A DNA stretch of 64,000 bases from NCBI GenBank assembly GCA_016718315.1, contig JADKDV010000003.1, positions 806,001 to 870,000 of the forward strand, read 5' to 3'. The stretch is from Candidatus Obscuribacter sp. Lineage in GTDB: Bacteria > Cyanobacteriota > Vampirovibrionia > Obscuribacterales > Obscuribacteraceae. Shown in pieces: positions 42,960 to 50,998 of the stretch (position 1 is the first letter of the stretch; each line of letters begins with the position of its first letter). Made by a program: the position numbers and the translations under genes. Below the pieces are notes generated by a model. The model was not told the DNA's origin, did no database searches, and worked only from the letters and a program-made list of their open reading frames with translations.

Positions 42960-43592
42960 ATGGAAAGCAAATTTCTAAATTACTTCCTGGAATTTATGGT
43001 GCATGACTGGTTTGCATCAATCCCCATCACCATCTGTTCGATTTTGACAGTGGCCGTAATGGTCGAGCGCTATTTGTACTATCAACAAAATCGCTGCGAC
43101 GTTACTCAGTTTATCCACCAGCTGCAACGCGAACTCGAAAGTAATAATTTGCAAAAGGCTCAAGGCATCTGCAGTCGTCTTGGCGGAGTCGTCGGCGAAG
43201 TGGCTGAAGAAGGCGTGCGCTTGATGGCTGATCAAAAAGAAGATTTCTCCAAGGCTTATGACATTACAGTCAGTCTTGTCACCCGCAAACTCGAAAAACA
43301 CCTGGCTGTGTTGGGCACCATCGGTGCTACCTGCCCCTTCCTTGGTCTATTCGGGACAGTAGTTGGGGTTGTATTCACACTGGACCAATTGGGCGCCCAG
43401 GGTGGTGGTACACCGGTAGTTGTAACCGGTGTTGCTAAGGCTCTTATCGCTACAGGTTATGGTCTTATCGTGGCTATCCTGGCAGTTATCTTCAACAACG
43501 CTTACACCAACACAGTTAAGCGTTTCAACGATGACTTCCTGCTTCTCAAGCTGCTTTTCTTGAGCTTTGCCGGTGGTGAGTCCGCTCACTAA
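42960..43592 (+). CDS. exbB: ExbB/TolQ/MotA-type proton channel subunit
   Basis: A 210-residue inner-membrane protein with three helices (about residues 16-36, 118-142 and 160-186). The family signature lies in LGTIGATCPFLGLFGTVVGVV and in the last helix VAKALIATGYGLIVAILAVI. Together with ExbD it forms the proton channel that powers the TonB-like protein upstream. The Thr/Ala lining residues are in place. Codons ending in C (TTC, AAC, ACC) are more frequent than in neighbouring genes, suggesting strong expression. Confidence 0.93.
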   Translation: MESKFLNYFLEFMVHDWFASIPITICSILTVAVMVERYLYYQQNRCDVTQFIHQLQRELESNNLQKAQGICSRLGGVVGEVAEEGVRLMADQKEDFSKAYDITVSLVTRKLEKHLAVLGTIGATCPFLGLFGTVVGVVFTLDQLGAQGGGTPVVVTGVAKALIATGYGLIVAILAVIFNNAYTNTVKRFNDDFLLLKLLFLSFAGGESAH

Positions 43593-43629
43593 AGGTCTTA
43601 GCGTTTTTTAGTTACTGGGAGGTAGTGAG

Positions 43630-44058
43630 ATGGCAATGGGAGCGGTCGGTGATTCATTCACCGATATCAACGTTACCCCTTTGACTGACGTGTTTTTGGT
43701 TTTGCTCGTAATCATGATCTTGATTGCGCCCTTGATCGACAAATCCGATTTGAAAATCAAGCCACCAGAGACCAAAAACGCTAAGAAGGACGAAGCCACC
43801 AAAGGGATCAGTATCGATATTGATAAAGACGGACAGCTGGCTATTAACGGCACCTTTGTCCGCGATCACAATATCGAATCTATCAAAGCTATGATTGTCG
43901 AGCTAAAAAGCAAGGCAGCACCCGGTACTGAGTTGCACGTCACCCTCAACGCTGATGGTGACGCTAAGCAAAAGGATGTAGTCGAGGTCATGAGTGCAGC
44001 AGCTGCTGCTGGTATCACTAAGATGCGCATCGCTACTCAACAACAAACTAACTACTAG
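43630..44058 (+). CDS. exbD: ExbD/TolR family protein
   Basis: A 142-residue protein with the typical start INVTPLTDVFLVLLVIMIL, in which the single helix carries the proton-carrying aspartate (Asp in LTDVF). A periplasmic alpha/beta domain of about 95 residues follows (SIDIDKDGQLAINGTFV, then VTLNADGDAKQKDVVEVMS). GGGAGG precedes the ATG. The stop overlaps the aroE GTG start (TAGTG), placing a biosynthetic enzyme in the energy-transduction operon. Confidence 0.93.
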   Translation: MAMGAVGDSFTDINVTPLTDVFLVLLVIMILIAPLIDKSDLKIKPPETKNAKKDEATKGISIDIDKDGQLAINGTFVRDHNIESIKAMIVELKSKAAPGTELHVTLNADGDAKQKDVVEVMSAAAAAGITKMRIATQQQTNY

Positions 44059-44987
44059 TGTCTTTGCGTCTGGGTATTATTGGTTATCCACTTACCCATA
44101 CGCTTTCTCCTTTTATTCATCAAGCTTTTCTCAAGCAATTTGGCATGCCCGGTAGCTACGAAGTCCTACCTTGCCAGAAGGCTTTAGATCAAATTGCCCT
44201 GGCTCACGAGCAGGGTTTTAAGGGCTTAAATGTCACTATCCCTCATAAAGTAACGGTGGCTGCCGCTCTCAATAAACTGACAGTGCAAGCCAAGCTTGTC
44301 GGTGCCGTCAATACTATTAGCTTTGTCGATAGCCAAGGCGATTATAATTTTGTTGATACCGCTGGTGGTGATGCCTTGCGGCGCGGTCAGTCTAATTGGC
44401 ATCAGGTAAGTGGACATAATACCGATGTGGTCGGTCTTGCTCGTGTGCTCCGGGCTCATGATGTGCAGGGGCAAGTAGTTATATTGGGGGCTGGTGGTGC
44501 AGCTAGAGCAGCACTTGTGGCTCTCGAGGCGCACGGTTGTCCCGGAGCAATTGTGGTGGCAAGACAATATCCCCGGGCTCAGTCGATGCTGCAATCATTG
44601 CTTGTAGCGGGTCTTTCTCCGGCATTTCTTGCTAATTGCTCGATATTGTCTATAGAGCAATTGCCGCACAAGCTAGATCTAATCGCGCGAGCTGGCTGTT
44701 TTATCAATGCCAGTCCTATTGGGCAGGGTCTGATCGAATTGCCCTTTTGGTTGACACCTCTTTTGAATAGTTTTGGGCGCGATGCGCTCATCCTGGATCT
44801 GGTCTATGCCAGGGGCGGACGCACTGCTCTTTGTCAGCTGGCTAAAGGCACGGGATTTAGACGTGTAGAAGACGGACGTCAGATGCTAGTGGAGCAAGCG
44901 CGTCAGGCGTTTAAAATCTGGACTGGTCTTACAGCCGCATACAGTGTCGGCTTTGATGCACTCGAAAAAGCACAAACAATAGACTAG
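44058..44987 (+). CDS. aroE: shikimate dehydrogenase
   Basis: A 309-residue NADPH-dependent enzyme reducing 3-dehydroshikimate in aromatic amino acid synthesis. The substrate-binding YPLTHTLSPFIHQAFL, GLNVTIPHKVTV with the catalytic Lys, HNTDVVGL, the dinucleotide loop ILGAGGAARAALVAL and NASPIGQG are all found. A longer-than-usual segment (about residues 90-118, FVDSQGDYNFVDTAGGDALR) precedes the NTD motif. The GTG start is set by the one-base overlap with exbD. Confidence 0.93.
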   Translation: MSLRLGIIGYPLTHTLSPFIHQAFLKQFGMPGSYEVLPCQKALDQIALAHEQGFKGLNVTIPHKVTVAAALNKLTVQAKLVGAVNTISFVDSQGDYNFVDTAGGDALRRGQSNWHQVSGHNTDVVGLARVLRAHDVQGQVVILGAGGAARAALVALEAHGCPGAIVVARQYPRAQSMLQSLLVAGLSPAFLANCSILSIEQLPHKLDLIARAGCFINASPIGQGLIELPFWLTPLLNSFGRDALILDLVYARGGRTALCQLAKGTGFRRVEDGRQMLVEQARQAFKIWTGLTAAYSVGFDALEKAQTID

Positions 44988-44999
44988 TTGTTTTTTGAA

Positions 45000-45329
45000 T
45001 TAGCCTTCAAAAAAGATTGGTACAAGCTTCATTGCTAGACCAAGCTCTCCGTCTACAGCCAGGGCTCCAGAGAGAGCTGCTGTCATGGCTGACATGCGAC
45101 CTTCCATGATCATCTTAAGGTCATCAGCATCGACTGAAATAGTGCAGTCACAAGGCACTGATGAGTTGTCTTGATGGGGAATAAACTCGAGCTTGCCATC
45201 ATCGATGCAAGTCAAAAATGCGCCGCCATCTTGACCTTTGATATTGATCAAATAAGTGGCGGTGAGGTTGCGTGCAGCCTCTGGTTTAAACCTTTTTTTT
45301 AGCTCATTAATGGCTTCTTGGGCTGGCAC
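45000..45329 (-). CDS. SCP2 sterol-binding domain protein
   Basis: A 109-residue single SCP2 domain, a hydrophobic-tunnel fold that binds lipids or fatty acyl compounds. Its parts are LTATYLINIKGQDGGAFLTC, DCTISVDADDLKMIMEGRMS and the terminal GDELG-like segment ALAVDGELGLAMKLVPIFF. The GTG at 45329 with GAGGAAAGAG upstream is preferred. The frame is open to 45410, but that would overlap the divergent dciA start. The ligand in this organism is unknown. Confidence 0.82.
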   Translation of the reverse strand: MPAQEAINELKKRFKPEAARNLTATYLINIKGQDGGAFLTCIDDGKLEFIPHQDNSSVPCDCTISVDADDLKMIMEGRMSAMTAALSGALAVDGELGLAMKLVPIFFEG

Positions 45330-45390
45330 TATCTCTTTCCTCAAAATTGACGACTGTAAATTATAGCCCGACTTGGTTAGACTTGACCTG

Positions 45391-46113
45391 ATGGATAGTA
45401 CAAATGACAAAAATTCGCATCAAAAGGTAAGTGTGCCAAATGCACTGCCTAAGCGTAAAAACAAAAACTTTTCTGATCTTTCTGCGGTCTTGCCAAAAGT
45501 CGTAAGAGCGCTGGGTATTGATAAACGGCTCAAAGAGCACACTTTTATCAATCTGTGGCCCCATATTGTGCCTGAGCCCTTTGCCTCGCGCTCACGTCCA
45601 CTCTTTATAGATGCCGATCGCAATGTCGTCGTTGCTGTGCAGGATGCTGTGGTGGGGCAGGAGTTTGGCTTTGCCAGGCAAGATGTGCTCAAACTAGTCA
45701 AACGGGCTGGACATAGTCTGGGGTTGGAAATAAACGGATTGCGTTTTGATATGAAGCGCTTTTATGAAGGTCGGCTGCAGGAGACCTCTGTTGAAGAGAC
45801 TTTTAGCAAGTTGCCTATGCCGACTGATCAACAGATAGCTGCTGTGGTGCTCAGCGCCGAAGAAATACAACAAGCTGAAGACTTATATGCGGAGCTGAAG
45901 AACCGCTCCGACTCAAATGATCCTGTAGATGTGGAGCGACTGGGTATGCGCATGAAGTTGCTTTATGAAAAGGAGCTAAGACTGAAGCACTGGCGAGAAG
46001 CTAATGGTTATCCACACTGCACTTATTGCGGTAGTGTCACTACGCGCTTACATGGCACAGATCTAATATGTGCCAATTGTTTCGCCTCTCATATGTCCAT
46101 GAAGGGCCTCTAA
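45391..46113 (+). CDS. dciA: DciA-type (DUF721) replicative helicase loader with a C-terminal zinc ribbon
   Basis: A 240-residue protein. The DUF721 domain (about residues 25-125) fits the DciA family that recruits DnaB where DnaC/DnaI is absent: LGIDKRLKEHTFINLWPHIV, then VAVQDAVVGQEFGFARQDV. An acidic helical linker follows, and a C-terminal Cys4 ribbon ends the protein (CTYCGSVTTRLHGTDLICANC-like, cysteines spaced C-x2-C and C-x2-C). The ribbon is an addition I do not recall in typical DciA. The ATG at 45391 is preferred to the TTG or GTG options upstream. Confidence 0.75.
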   Translation: MDSTNDKNSHQKVSVPNALPKRKNKNFSDLSAVLPKVVRALGIDKRLKEHTFINLWPHIVPEPFASRSRPLFIDADRNVVVAVQDAVVGQEFGFARQDVLKLVKRAGHSLGLEINGLRFDMKRFYEGRLQETSVEETFSKLPMPTDQQIAAVVLSAEEIQQAEDLYAELKNRSDSNDPVDVERLGMRMKLLYEKELRLKHWREANGYPHCTYCGSVTTRLHGTDLICANCFASHMSMKGL

Positions 46114-46301
46114 GCTTTGTACTTGCTGTCTGGTGTATATCGGAGCCTGCTTGCACCATGGCTCACAGGCGGAGCTTGGCAATGGCTCTGCCTTTCCTTA
46201 ATCTATACTAGGGTTCTTAACGGTGCCAATTTACCTCGTGACTACTGTGTTATCATGAGGTGCTTCGGTAAGGCATATGGTTTCTCAGGTATAGCTTGTC
46301 T

Positions 46302-46988
46302 ATGATTCGACTGCAAAATGTCTGCAAAAACTACGGTGGACGCCCAGCGCTGTCCAACGTCAATCTGCACATTGCTCTGGGTGAGTTTGCCTTTTTAGTG
46401 GGACCCAGCGGTGCTGGTAAGTCCACTTTGATGCGCTTGCTCTATCGTGAGGAGACTCCCACCAGCGGTAATGTACTTATCTCTGGCGTCAATCTCAATC
46501 GGCTCTCTGCCGGTCAGATACCGCTATTGCGTCGTCGCCTCGGCATTATTTTTCAAGATTTTAAATTGCTCAATAGTCAGACTGTTTTTAACAACGTCGC
46601 TTATGTACTGCGTGCTCTCGGTGTTGATGAGCGCGAAGTCGGTAAGCGAGTCTCGTCGGCTCTGGCTGTAGTAAACCTTGAGCATAAACGTGATGCTTAT
46701 CCTACCGAGTTATCTGGCGGTGAGCAGCAACGAGTCGGTATTGCCCGCGCTATCGTCAATGGACCGCCGGTACTGCTCGCTGACGAGCCCACTGGTAACC
46801 TGGACCCTGCTACCAGCCTGGAGATTGTTCAATTACTTGAGCGCATCAGCCAGCGTGGCACCACAGTTTTGATTTCGACCCACGACCAGCCCATCGTTAA
46901 TGCTATGCGCAGACGTGTTATAGCGCTCAAAAACGGCGAGCTTGTAGCTGATGTAGACAATGGATTTTACGAACTGGAGATGGCATAA
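46302..46988 (+). CDS. ftsE: cell division ATP-binding protein FtsE
   Basis: A 228-residue ABC ATPase that, with FtsX, couples divisome state to peptidoglycan hydrolase activation. The Walker A is GPSGAGKSTLM, the signature is ELSGGEQQRVGIARAI, the Walker B is LLADEPTGNLDP and the H-loop is STHDQPIV. FtsE-specific RRRLGIIFQDFKLL is present. The ATG at 46302 is chosen, and a TTG two codons upstream is possible. ftsX follows after 3 nt. Confidence 0.95.
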   Translation: MIRLQNVCKNYGGRPALSNVNLHIALGEFAFLVGPSGAGKSTLMRLLYREETPTSGNVLISGVNLNRLSAGQIPLLRRRLGIIFQDFKLLNSQTVFNNVAYVLRALGVDEREVGKRVSSALAVVNLEHKRDAYPTELSGGEQQRVGIARAIVNGPPVLLADEPTGNLDPATSLEIVQLLERISQRGTTVLISTHDQPIVNAMRRRVIALKNGELVADVDNGFYELEMA

Positions 46989-46991
46989 CCT

Positions 46992-47864
46992 ATGCTTCGT
47001 TCATTGAGAATTTTTCGTCGAGTGATTATTGAGACTCTCCTGGGCATCCGTGCCAGTGGCTGGTCTAACTGGCTTGTGGTAAGCATCCTGGCTGTAGCTC
47101 TGACTATTTTTGGTTGCGTTTTGCAGCTCACTATGACCCTCAAAAATCTAGTCAATGCCTGGGGCAATCAGATTCAAATATCGGCCTATCTGCCTGATAG
47201 TGCCAATCCCAAGGCTGTTGCCCATGAGATCAGTAGATTTCCTGAGGTAAAACAAGTTGAGATAGTCACTAAAGATGTAGCCTGGAATGAAATGCAGCAT
47301 ACATTCAAGGTCGCTTCAATTGATAATCCTCTGCCCAATACTCTCCACATCAAGCTGGCCAGTCCTGATCAAGTTGAGACACTGGCACCAAAACTGAGAC
47401 TGATGTCCACTATCGAAAACATCCGTTATCCACTCAAGGTCGCTAAAAAAATCAACGACGTCAGACACTTCCTGGAGTTGGCTGGACTGTTTGTCACTGC
47501 GGCACTCTCAGCGGCTACCCTGACTGTGATTGGTAATACTATTCACCTGGTGATAAAAGCCAGACACAAAGAAATCGAAATCTTGAGTTTGATGGGTGTA
47601 GGACACTTTTATATCAAATGTCCCTTTGTCTTCCAGGGTGCAGCTTACGGCGCTATGGCAGCGCTCCTTGCCACCACTGTGTTGCTTGGCATACACCTCT
47701 ATATTGACCCTTATGTCAAAGATCAATTGCTCAGTCTGGCTCCAGTGCTGACTCAAAATCTGGAGTATGGGCTCGCCCAAACAGCATTACTTATGGCTGC
47801 CCTGGGTGTAGTCGTGGGAGCTGGCGGTAGTCTCTGGACAAGCGGTCGCTATATCAAGATCTAA
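46992..47864 (+). CDS. ftsX: cell division protein FtsX
   Basis: A 290-residue permease-like partner of FtsE. It has four helices (about residues 22-48, 160-185, 215-240 and 252-280). An extracytoplasmic loop lies after helix 1 (ISAYLPDSANPKAVAHEISR to KLRLMSTIENIRYPL), the part that recruits a wall hydrolase. The last helices match the FtsX/MacB fold (IEILSLMGVGHFYIKCPFVF). The SpoIID protein elsewhere in the window acts on the same polymer, but there is no direct link. A strong terminator follows. Confidence 0.93.
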   Translation: MLRSLRIFRRVIIETLLGIRASGWSNWLVVSILAVALTIFGCVLQLTMTLKNLVNAWGNQIQISAYLPDSANPKAVAHEISRFPEVKQVEIVTKDVAWNEMQHTFKVASIDNPLPNTLHIKLASPDQVETLAPKLRLMSTIENIRYPLKVAKKINDVRHFLELAGLFVTAALSAATLTVIGNTIHLVIKARHKEIEILSLMGVGHFYIKCPFVFQGAAYGAMAALLATTVLLGIHLYIDPYVKDQLLSLAPVLTQNLEYGLAQTALLMAALGVVVGAGGSLWTSGRYIKI

Positions 47865-47903
47865 TTGCTCAGCAGTTTGTTAGTGCTGATTTAAATTCAA
47901 GAT

Positions 47904-47936
47904 AAAAGGTCCGCTCTAACTGGGAGCGGACCTTTT
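47904..47936. terminator. bidirectional terminator between ftsX and a cyclophilin gene
   Basis: AAAAGGTCCGCTC and GAGCGGACCTTTT form a perfect 13-bp stem around a 7-nt loop, with T-rich flanks on both strands. Confidence 0.95.
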
Positions 47937-47963
47937 ATCTTTTGATTACTGGCAGCTACTGTC

Positions 47964-48431
47964 TTATTTGACAGGAGCCATGACAGACAATGTGGTCATC
48001 TTGTCGCCGACTTTGATGCTGTCTACAACATTTTGTCCTTCGACAACTTTGCCAAATACGGCATAGTTCATATCGAGGAAGCTGGCGGGTCCAAGAGTGA
48101 TGTAAAACTGGCAGCTAGCGCTGTTAGGATCGTTTGAACGAGCCATAGCAAGCACACCTTTGCTGTCGTGCTTGAGGTTTGGTTTTACTTCTAGAGGGAC
48201 ATAGCGTGTTTTGCCGGTAGCAGGATCGACATAGTTGCCAGTACCTGTGCCTTTAGGGCAACCGCCCTGAATGACAAAGCCGGGCTCAACGCGGTGAAAA
48301 TTCAAACCGTTATAAAAGCCTTTGTTGACCAAATCGAGGAAGTTATTGGCTGTGGTGGGAGCCTCTGTTGTAAAGACCTGGACTTTGATGGTGCCTTTGC
48401 TTGTTTCGATTGAAACGATTGGATCTGACAT
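47964..48431 (-). CDS. cytosolic cyclophilin-type peptidyl-prolyl isomerase
   Basis: A 155-residue cyclophilin domain without a signal peptide. FHRVEPGFVIQGGCPKGTG and SCQFYITLGPASFLDMNYAVF contain the catalytic Arg, Phe, Gln and the pocket residues. It is a near paralogue of the exported cyclophilin encoded 213 bp upstream on the same strand. The lack of a signal peptide suggests the pair serves two compartments. It likely has its own promoter because a terminator lies between the two genes. Confidence 0.93.
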   Translation of the reverse strand: MSDPIVSIETSKGTIKVQVFTTEAPTTANNFLDLVNKGFYNGLNFHRVEPGFVIQGGCPKGTGTGNYVDPATGKTRYVPLEVKPNLKHDSKGVLAMARSNDPNSASCQFYITLGPASFLDMNYAVFGKVVEGQNVVDSIKVGDKMTTLSVMAPVK

Positions 48432-48540
48432 TTACTTATATTGTTGGCAGGCCAACAATCTCCTTTAACCTTTGACCGGGTCATTTTAGCATCTCGAAAT
48501 CAGCCTAAAGACTGGAATTGGATAAAAGTCGCCTGTAAAT

Positions 48541-48569
48541 AAAAGAGGGCACCTGGGGCGCCCTCTTTT
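48541..48569 (-). terminator. terminator between the tandem cyclophilin genes
   Basis: AAAAGAGGGC and GCCCTCTTTT form a perfect 10-bp stem. On the minus strand it is followed by TTTTATTTA. It ends the transcript of the 48644-49210 gene. Confidence 0.88.
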
Positions 48570-48643
48570 AAGCTTTGCTATGGCATCATCTGTGATACCA
48601 GTTATTTGATTCCAGGAATCAGTTGTTGGCTTTGTTGTTCAGC

Positions 48644-49210
48644 TTATTTAGCAACAACTTCAGTCACTTTGTTGATTTTGTCGCCGATTCTGATTGAGTC
48701 GACTATATTTTGACCTTCGAGCACTTTGCCAAACACTGCATATTTGCCGTCCAAAAAGTGAGCTGGCGCTAGTGTGATGTAAAACTGGCAGCTAGCGCTA
48801 TTGGGGTCATTTGAGCGAGCCATGGAGAGAGCGCCTGTGTCGTGCAAGAGATCGCTTTTGGTCTCAAGAGGAATGGTGCGTTTTTGACCGGTTTTGGGAT
48901 CGGTAAAGTCTCCGGTACCATTACCATTGGGGTCGCCGCCCTGGATGACAAAGCCAGGCTCTACGCGGTGGAAGTTTAGACCGTTATAAAAACCACGCTT
49001 TACGAGATCGATAAAGTTTGCAGCAGTGATTGGTGCATCCTTTTTGAAGATTTCTACTTTGATAGGACCCTTTGCAGTGTCGATGATGTATACAGGATCA
49101 CTTGCATCGCGCTTGGCTCCAGCTTTTGATGGGGCCGAAAAGGCTGGCAAAGCAGTCGACACTACCAGTAGTGCTGATGCAAATAATTTGACGGTCTTGC
49201 TTCTGAGCAT
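48644..49210 (-). CDS. secreted cyclophilin-type peptidyl-prolyl isomerase
   Basis: A 188-residue exported cyclophilin. The signal peptide (LFASALLVVSTALPAFSA) is followed by the domain with FHRVEPGFVIQGGDPNGNG and SCQFYITLAPAHFLDGKYAV. Much of the sequence is shared with the cytosolic copy downstream, pointing to local duplication with gain or loss of the signal. It probably assists folding of exported proteins. It starts 11 nt after the end of the upstream secreted-protein gene, so it is probably cotranscribed with it. Confidence 0.93.
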   Translation of the reverse strand: MLRSKTVKLFASALLVVSTALPAFSAPSKAGAKRDASDPVYIIDTAKGPIKVEIFKKDAPITAANFIDLVKRGFYNGLNFHRVEPGFVIQGGDPNGNGTGDFTDPKTGQKRTIPLETKSDLLHDTGALSMARSNDPNSASCQFYITLAPAHFLDGKYAVFGKVLEGQNIVDSIRIGDKINKVTEVVAK

Positions 49211-49220
49211 TTTTCTTTTC

Positions 49221-50174
49221 CTATTTGATGTTCTGGGTTTGGATGTTTGGTGCGCCTGTGTTTTGTAATACAGGCACGCCTGATTTTTGTGAGTAAGAAT
49301 TGTTGTTGCTTACAATCGGGATTGTAAGAGAGCCACCGCTTGTGGGAAAGGGCGGCAAAAGTAAGGGCAAAGAGAGTGATTTGGCGTCTTTAAAGTCGCT
49401 CTCTAAAAATGCTACCCAGCCGGATGTTTGATCGTTTGGCAAAACGACTCGGCGATTGAGTCTTCCTGCTTCGATTTCGTGACGCCCGGCGTCGCGTCCA
49501 ATTGCTGTCCCCATGCTGCGCTTACGGTTTTCTTGGGGGGTCATCATTTCGTAAAAAATTGGTCCAGCTAGACCAAACGACAATAGACTGACTCCTGCCA
49601 CTGCTGCTGCACCACCAGGACTGATGATGGAGTTATCCATTTTGACAATGCGCTCTTGATTGACTGGTGCAATCTGTGTGCCAGATGCAGTCGTCAATTT
49701 GACTTGATCTCCCTGTATCACTATCGGATCTTTGCCTTGATTATCAAGAGAGACTGAGACAAAAACCAGCCTCGGCCCGCGATATCTAGTCAGAGGACTG
49801 GATGGCCAGATTTGTGCTTTGGCTGTGAGATTGGTGGGTATTGGTCCAGCAATTGTAGTGGCGGCTTGACCACTCAGTTGTGTGCCACCACTTGTTGATG
49901 GACTGCCAGTCTGGATGCGACCATTTTGCACTGCTCCTGGCACCATGCTATCGACTTGTGCTGGAGTTACTGGCAGAGGTTGTTCTGGATTGGCGGGCAC
50001 ATCACTTTTGTCTGCACCGATTTCGATTGGCTTATACCTCAGGGGCAGTGGCTCCTGGGCTAGTGCTGCTCCAGCCAATAGTGTACTGGTTAACACAATT
50101 CCACTTGAAAAGGCGCTGAGAACTGACAAGAGAGGTACTAAGACCAGTCTTTTACTTGATACCGTTTTATACAC
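49221..50174 (-). CDS. secreted protein of unknown function
   Basis: Not recognised. A 317-residue exported protein with a signal peptide (about residues 9-39, ending ALAQE). A Pro/Gly/Thr-rich stretch follows, then a beta-rich domain starting GPRLVFVSVSLDNQGKDPIV. A hydrophobic glycine-rich segment (PGGAAAVAGVSLLSFGLAG) could insert in a membrane, and a Ser/Asn-rich C-terminus ends the protein. The pattern around VFVSVSLDNQGKDPIVIQGD resembles small immunoglobulin-like domains. It lies 11 nt upstream of the exported cyclophilin, which might help it fold. Confidence 0.6.
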   Translation of the reverse strand: MYKTVSSKRLVLVPLLSVLSAFSSGIVLTSTLLAGAALAQEPLPLRYKPIEIGADKSDVPANPEQPLPVTPAQVDSMVPGAVQNGRIQTGSPSTSGGTQLSGQAATTIAGPIPTNLTAKAQIWPSSPLTRYRGPRLVFVSVSLDNQGKDPIVIQGDQVKLTTASGTQIAPVNQERIVKMDNSIISPGGAAAVAGVSLLSFGLAGPIFYEMMTPQENRKRSMGTAIGRDAGRHEIEAGRLNRRVVLPNDQTSGWVAFLESDFKDAKSLSLPLLLPPFPTSGGSLTIPIVSNNNSYSQKSGVPVLQNTGAPNIQTQNIK

Positions 50175-50273
50175 TTTTACTTCTCGAACTTACTGTCTTT
50201 GCTGGTAACAACCAATCAATATTTTGAGCTGGTTTTATTATTGACTCGATTTACTGATTTTTGTTGCTCAAGC

Positions 50274-50936
50274 TTATTGTCTTTGACCGACCAGTTGATA
50301 AGTGACCTTGGCTCTTTCTTCCTTGGTTTCTGGTTTGATAATAGTTATTCTCTCAAGACCAGAGAAGCTTGCTCCACCATTTTGAAGCTCCATTACGATT
50401 GCTTCTTTTGCCATGGTTTTGGAGATGGGGTGTTGATAAAGGATAAAGGCAGTATTGCCAGCCACTTTGTGGATATTGAGCTTGGTGCTGACGCCCTGAT
50501 CTGTGGTCAACATATAGCCGGAGCTTGGATTGCCAGAGATATTCCAGACGTTGCGGGTGCCAGTTTGGAAAAATTGACCCATAGAGCCTTGATATTGAGG
50601 CAGAGCCTGCATATTGCTGCGTTGACCCTGGACTACCCAGGCGCCCATAAAGCCTTTTGGCAATTCTACTGATTGCTGCACTTGCGCCTGGATTGGCCTT
50701 TGTTGCGGTGGACGCTGTTGTTGCTGAATAGCGGCTTTTTGTACTCTTGCGGGGCGGACCGAGTCTGGCGTCGGTTGCATCATTGTCGGAGCGGGATAAC
50801 TGTAGTCATTGCTATTGGAATTTTCGATGAATTTTTGAGCCTCAATACCGCCTTGCAGCGGATCTGCACTGGCGATACCAGGAGCTGCCAACATCAAAAT
50901 AGCTAGAGTAGATAGGAGGTTAAATCCTTTACGCAT
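50274..50936 (-). CDS. secreted protein of unknown function
   Basis: Not recognised. A 220-residue exported protein starting at the ATG at 50936, with GGGGAT upstream. The signal peptide (LLSTLAILMLAAPGIASA) precedes a Gln/Pro-rich linker (QQQQRPPQQRPIQAQVQQ). A C-terminal beta-rich domain of about 120 residues follows (FMGAWVVQGQRSNMQALPQY and later KVTYQLVGQRQ). The GAWVVQG start and the repeated strands suggest a lipocalin-like or small beta-sandwich domain, but that is a guess. Confidence 0.6.
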   Translation of the reverse strand: MRKGFNLLSTLAILMLAAPGIASADPLQGGIEAQKFIENSNSNDYSYPAPTMMQPTPDSVRPARVQKAAIQQQQRPPQQRPIQAQVQQSVELPKGFMGAWVVQGQRSNMQALPQYQGSMGQFFQTGTRNVWNISGNPSSGYMLTTDQGVSTKLNIHKVAGNTAFILYQHPISKTMAKEAIVMELQNGGASFSGLERITIIKPETKEERAKVTYQLVGQRQ

Positions 50937-50998
50937 GACAAATCCCCAGAAGAAGTATTGGACCATTCTATAATTTTTTTAAAGGCTTGGCTTGATCT

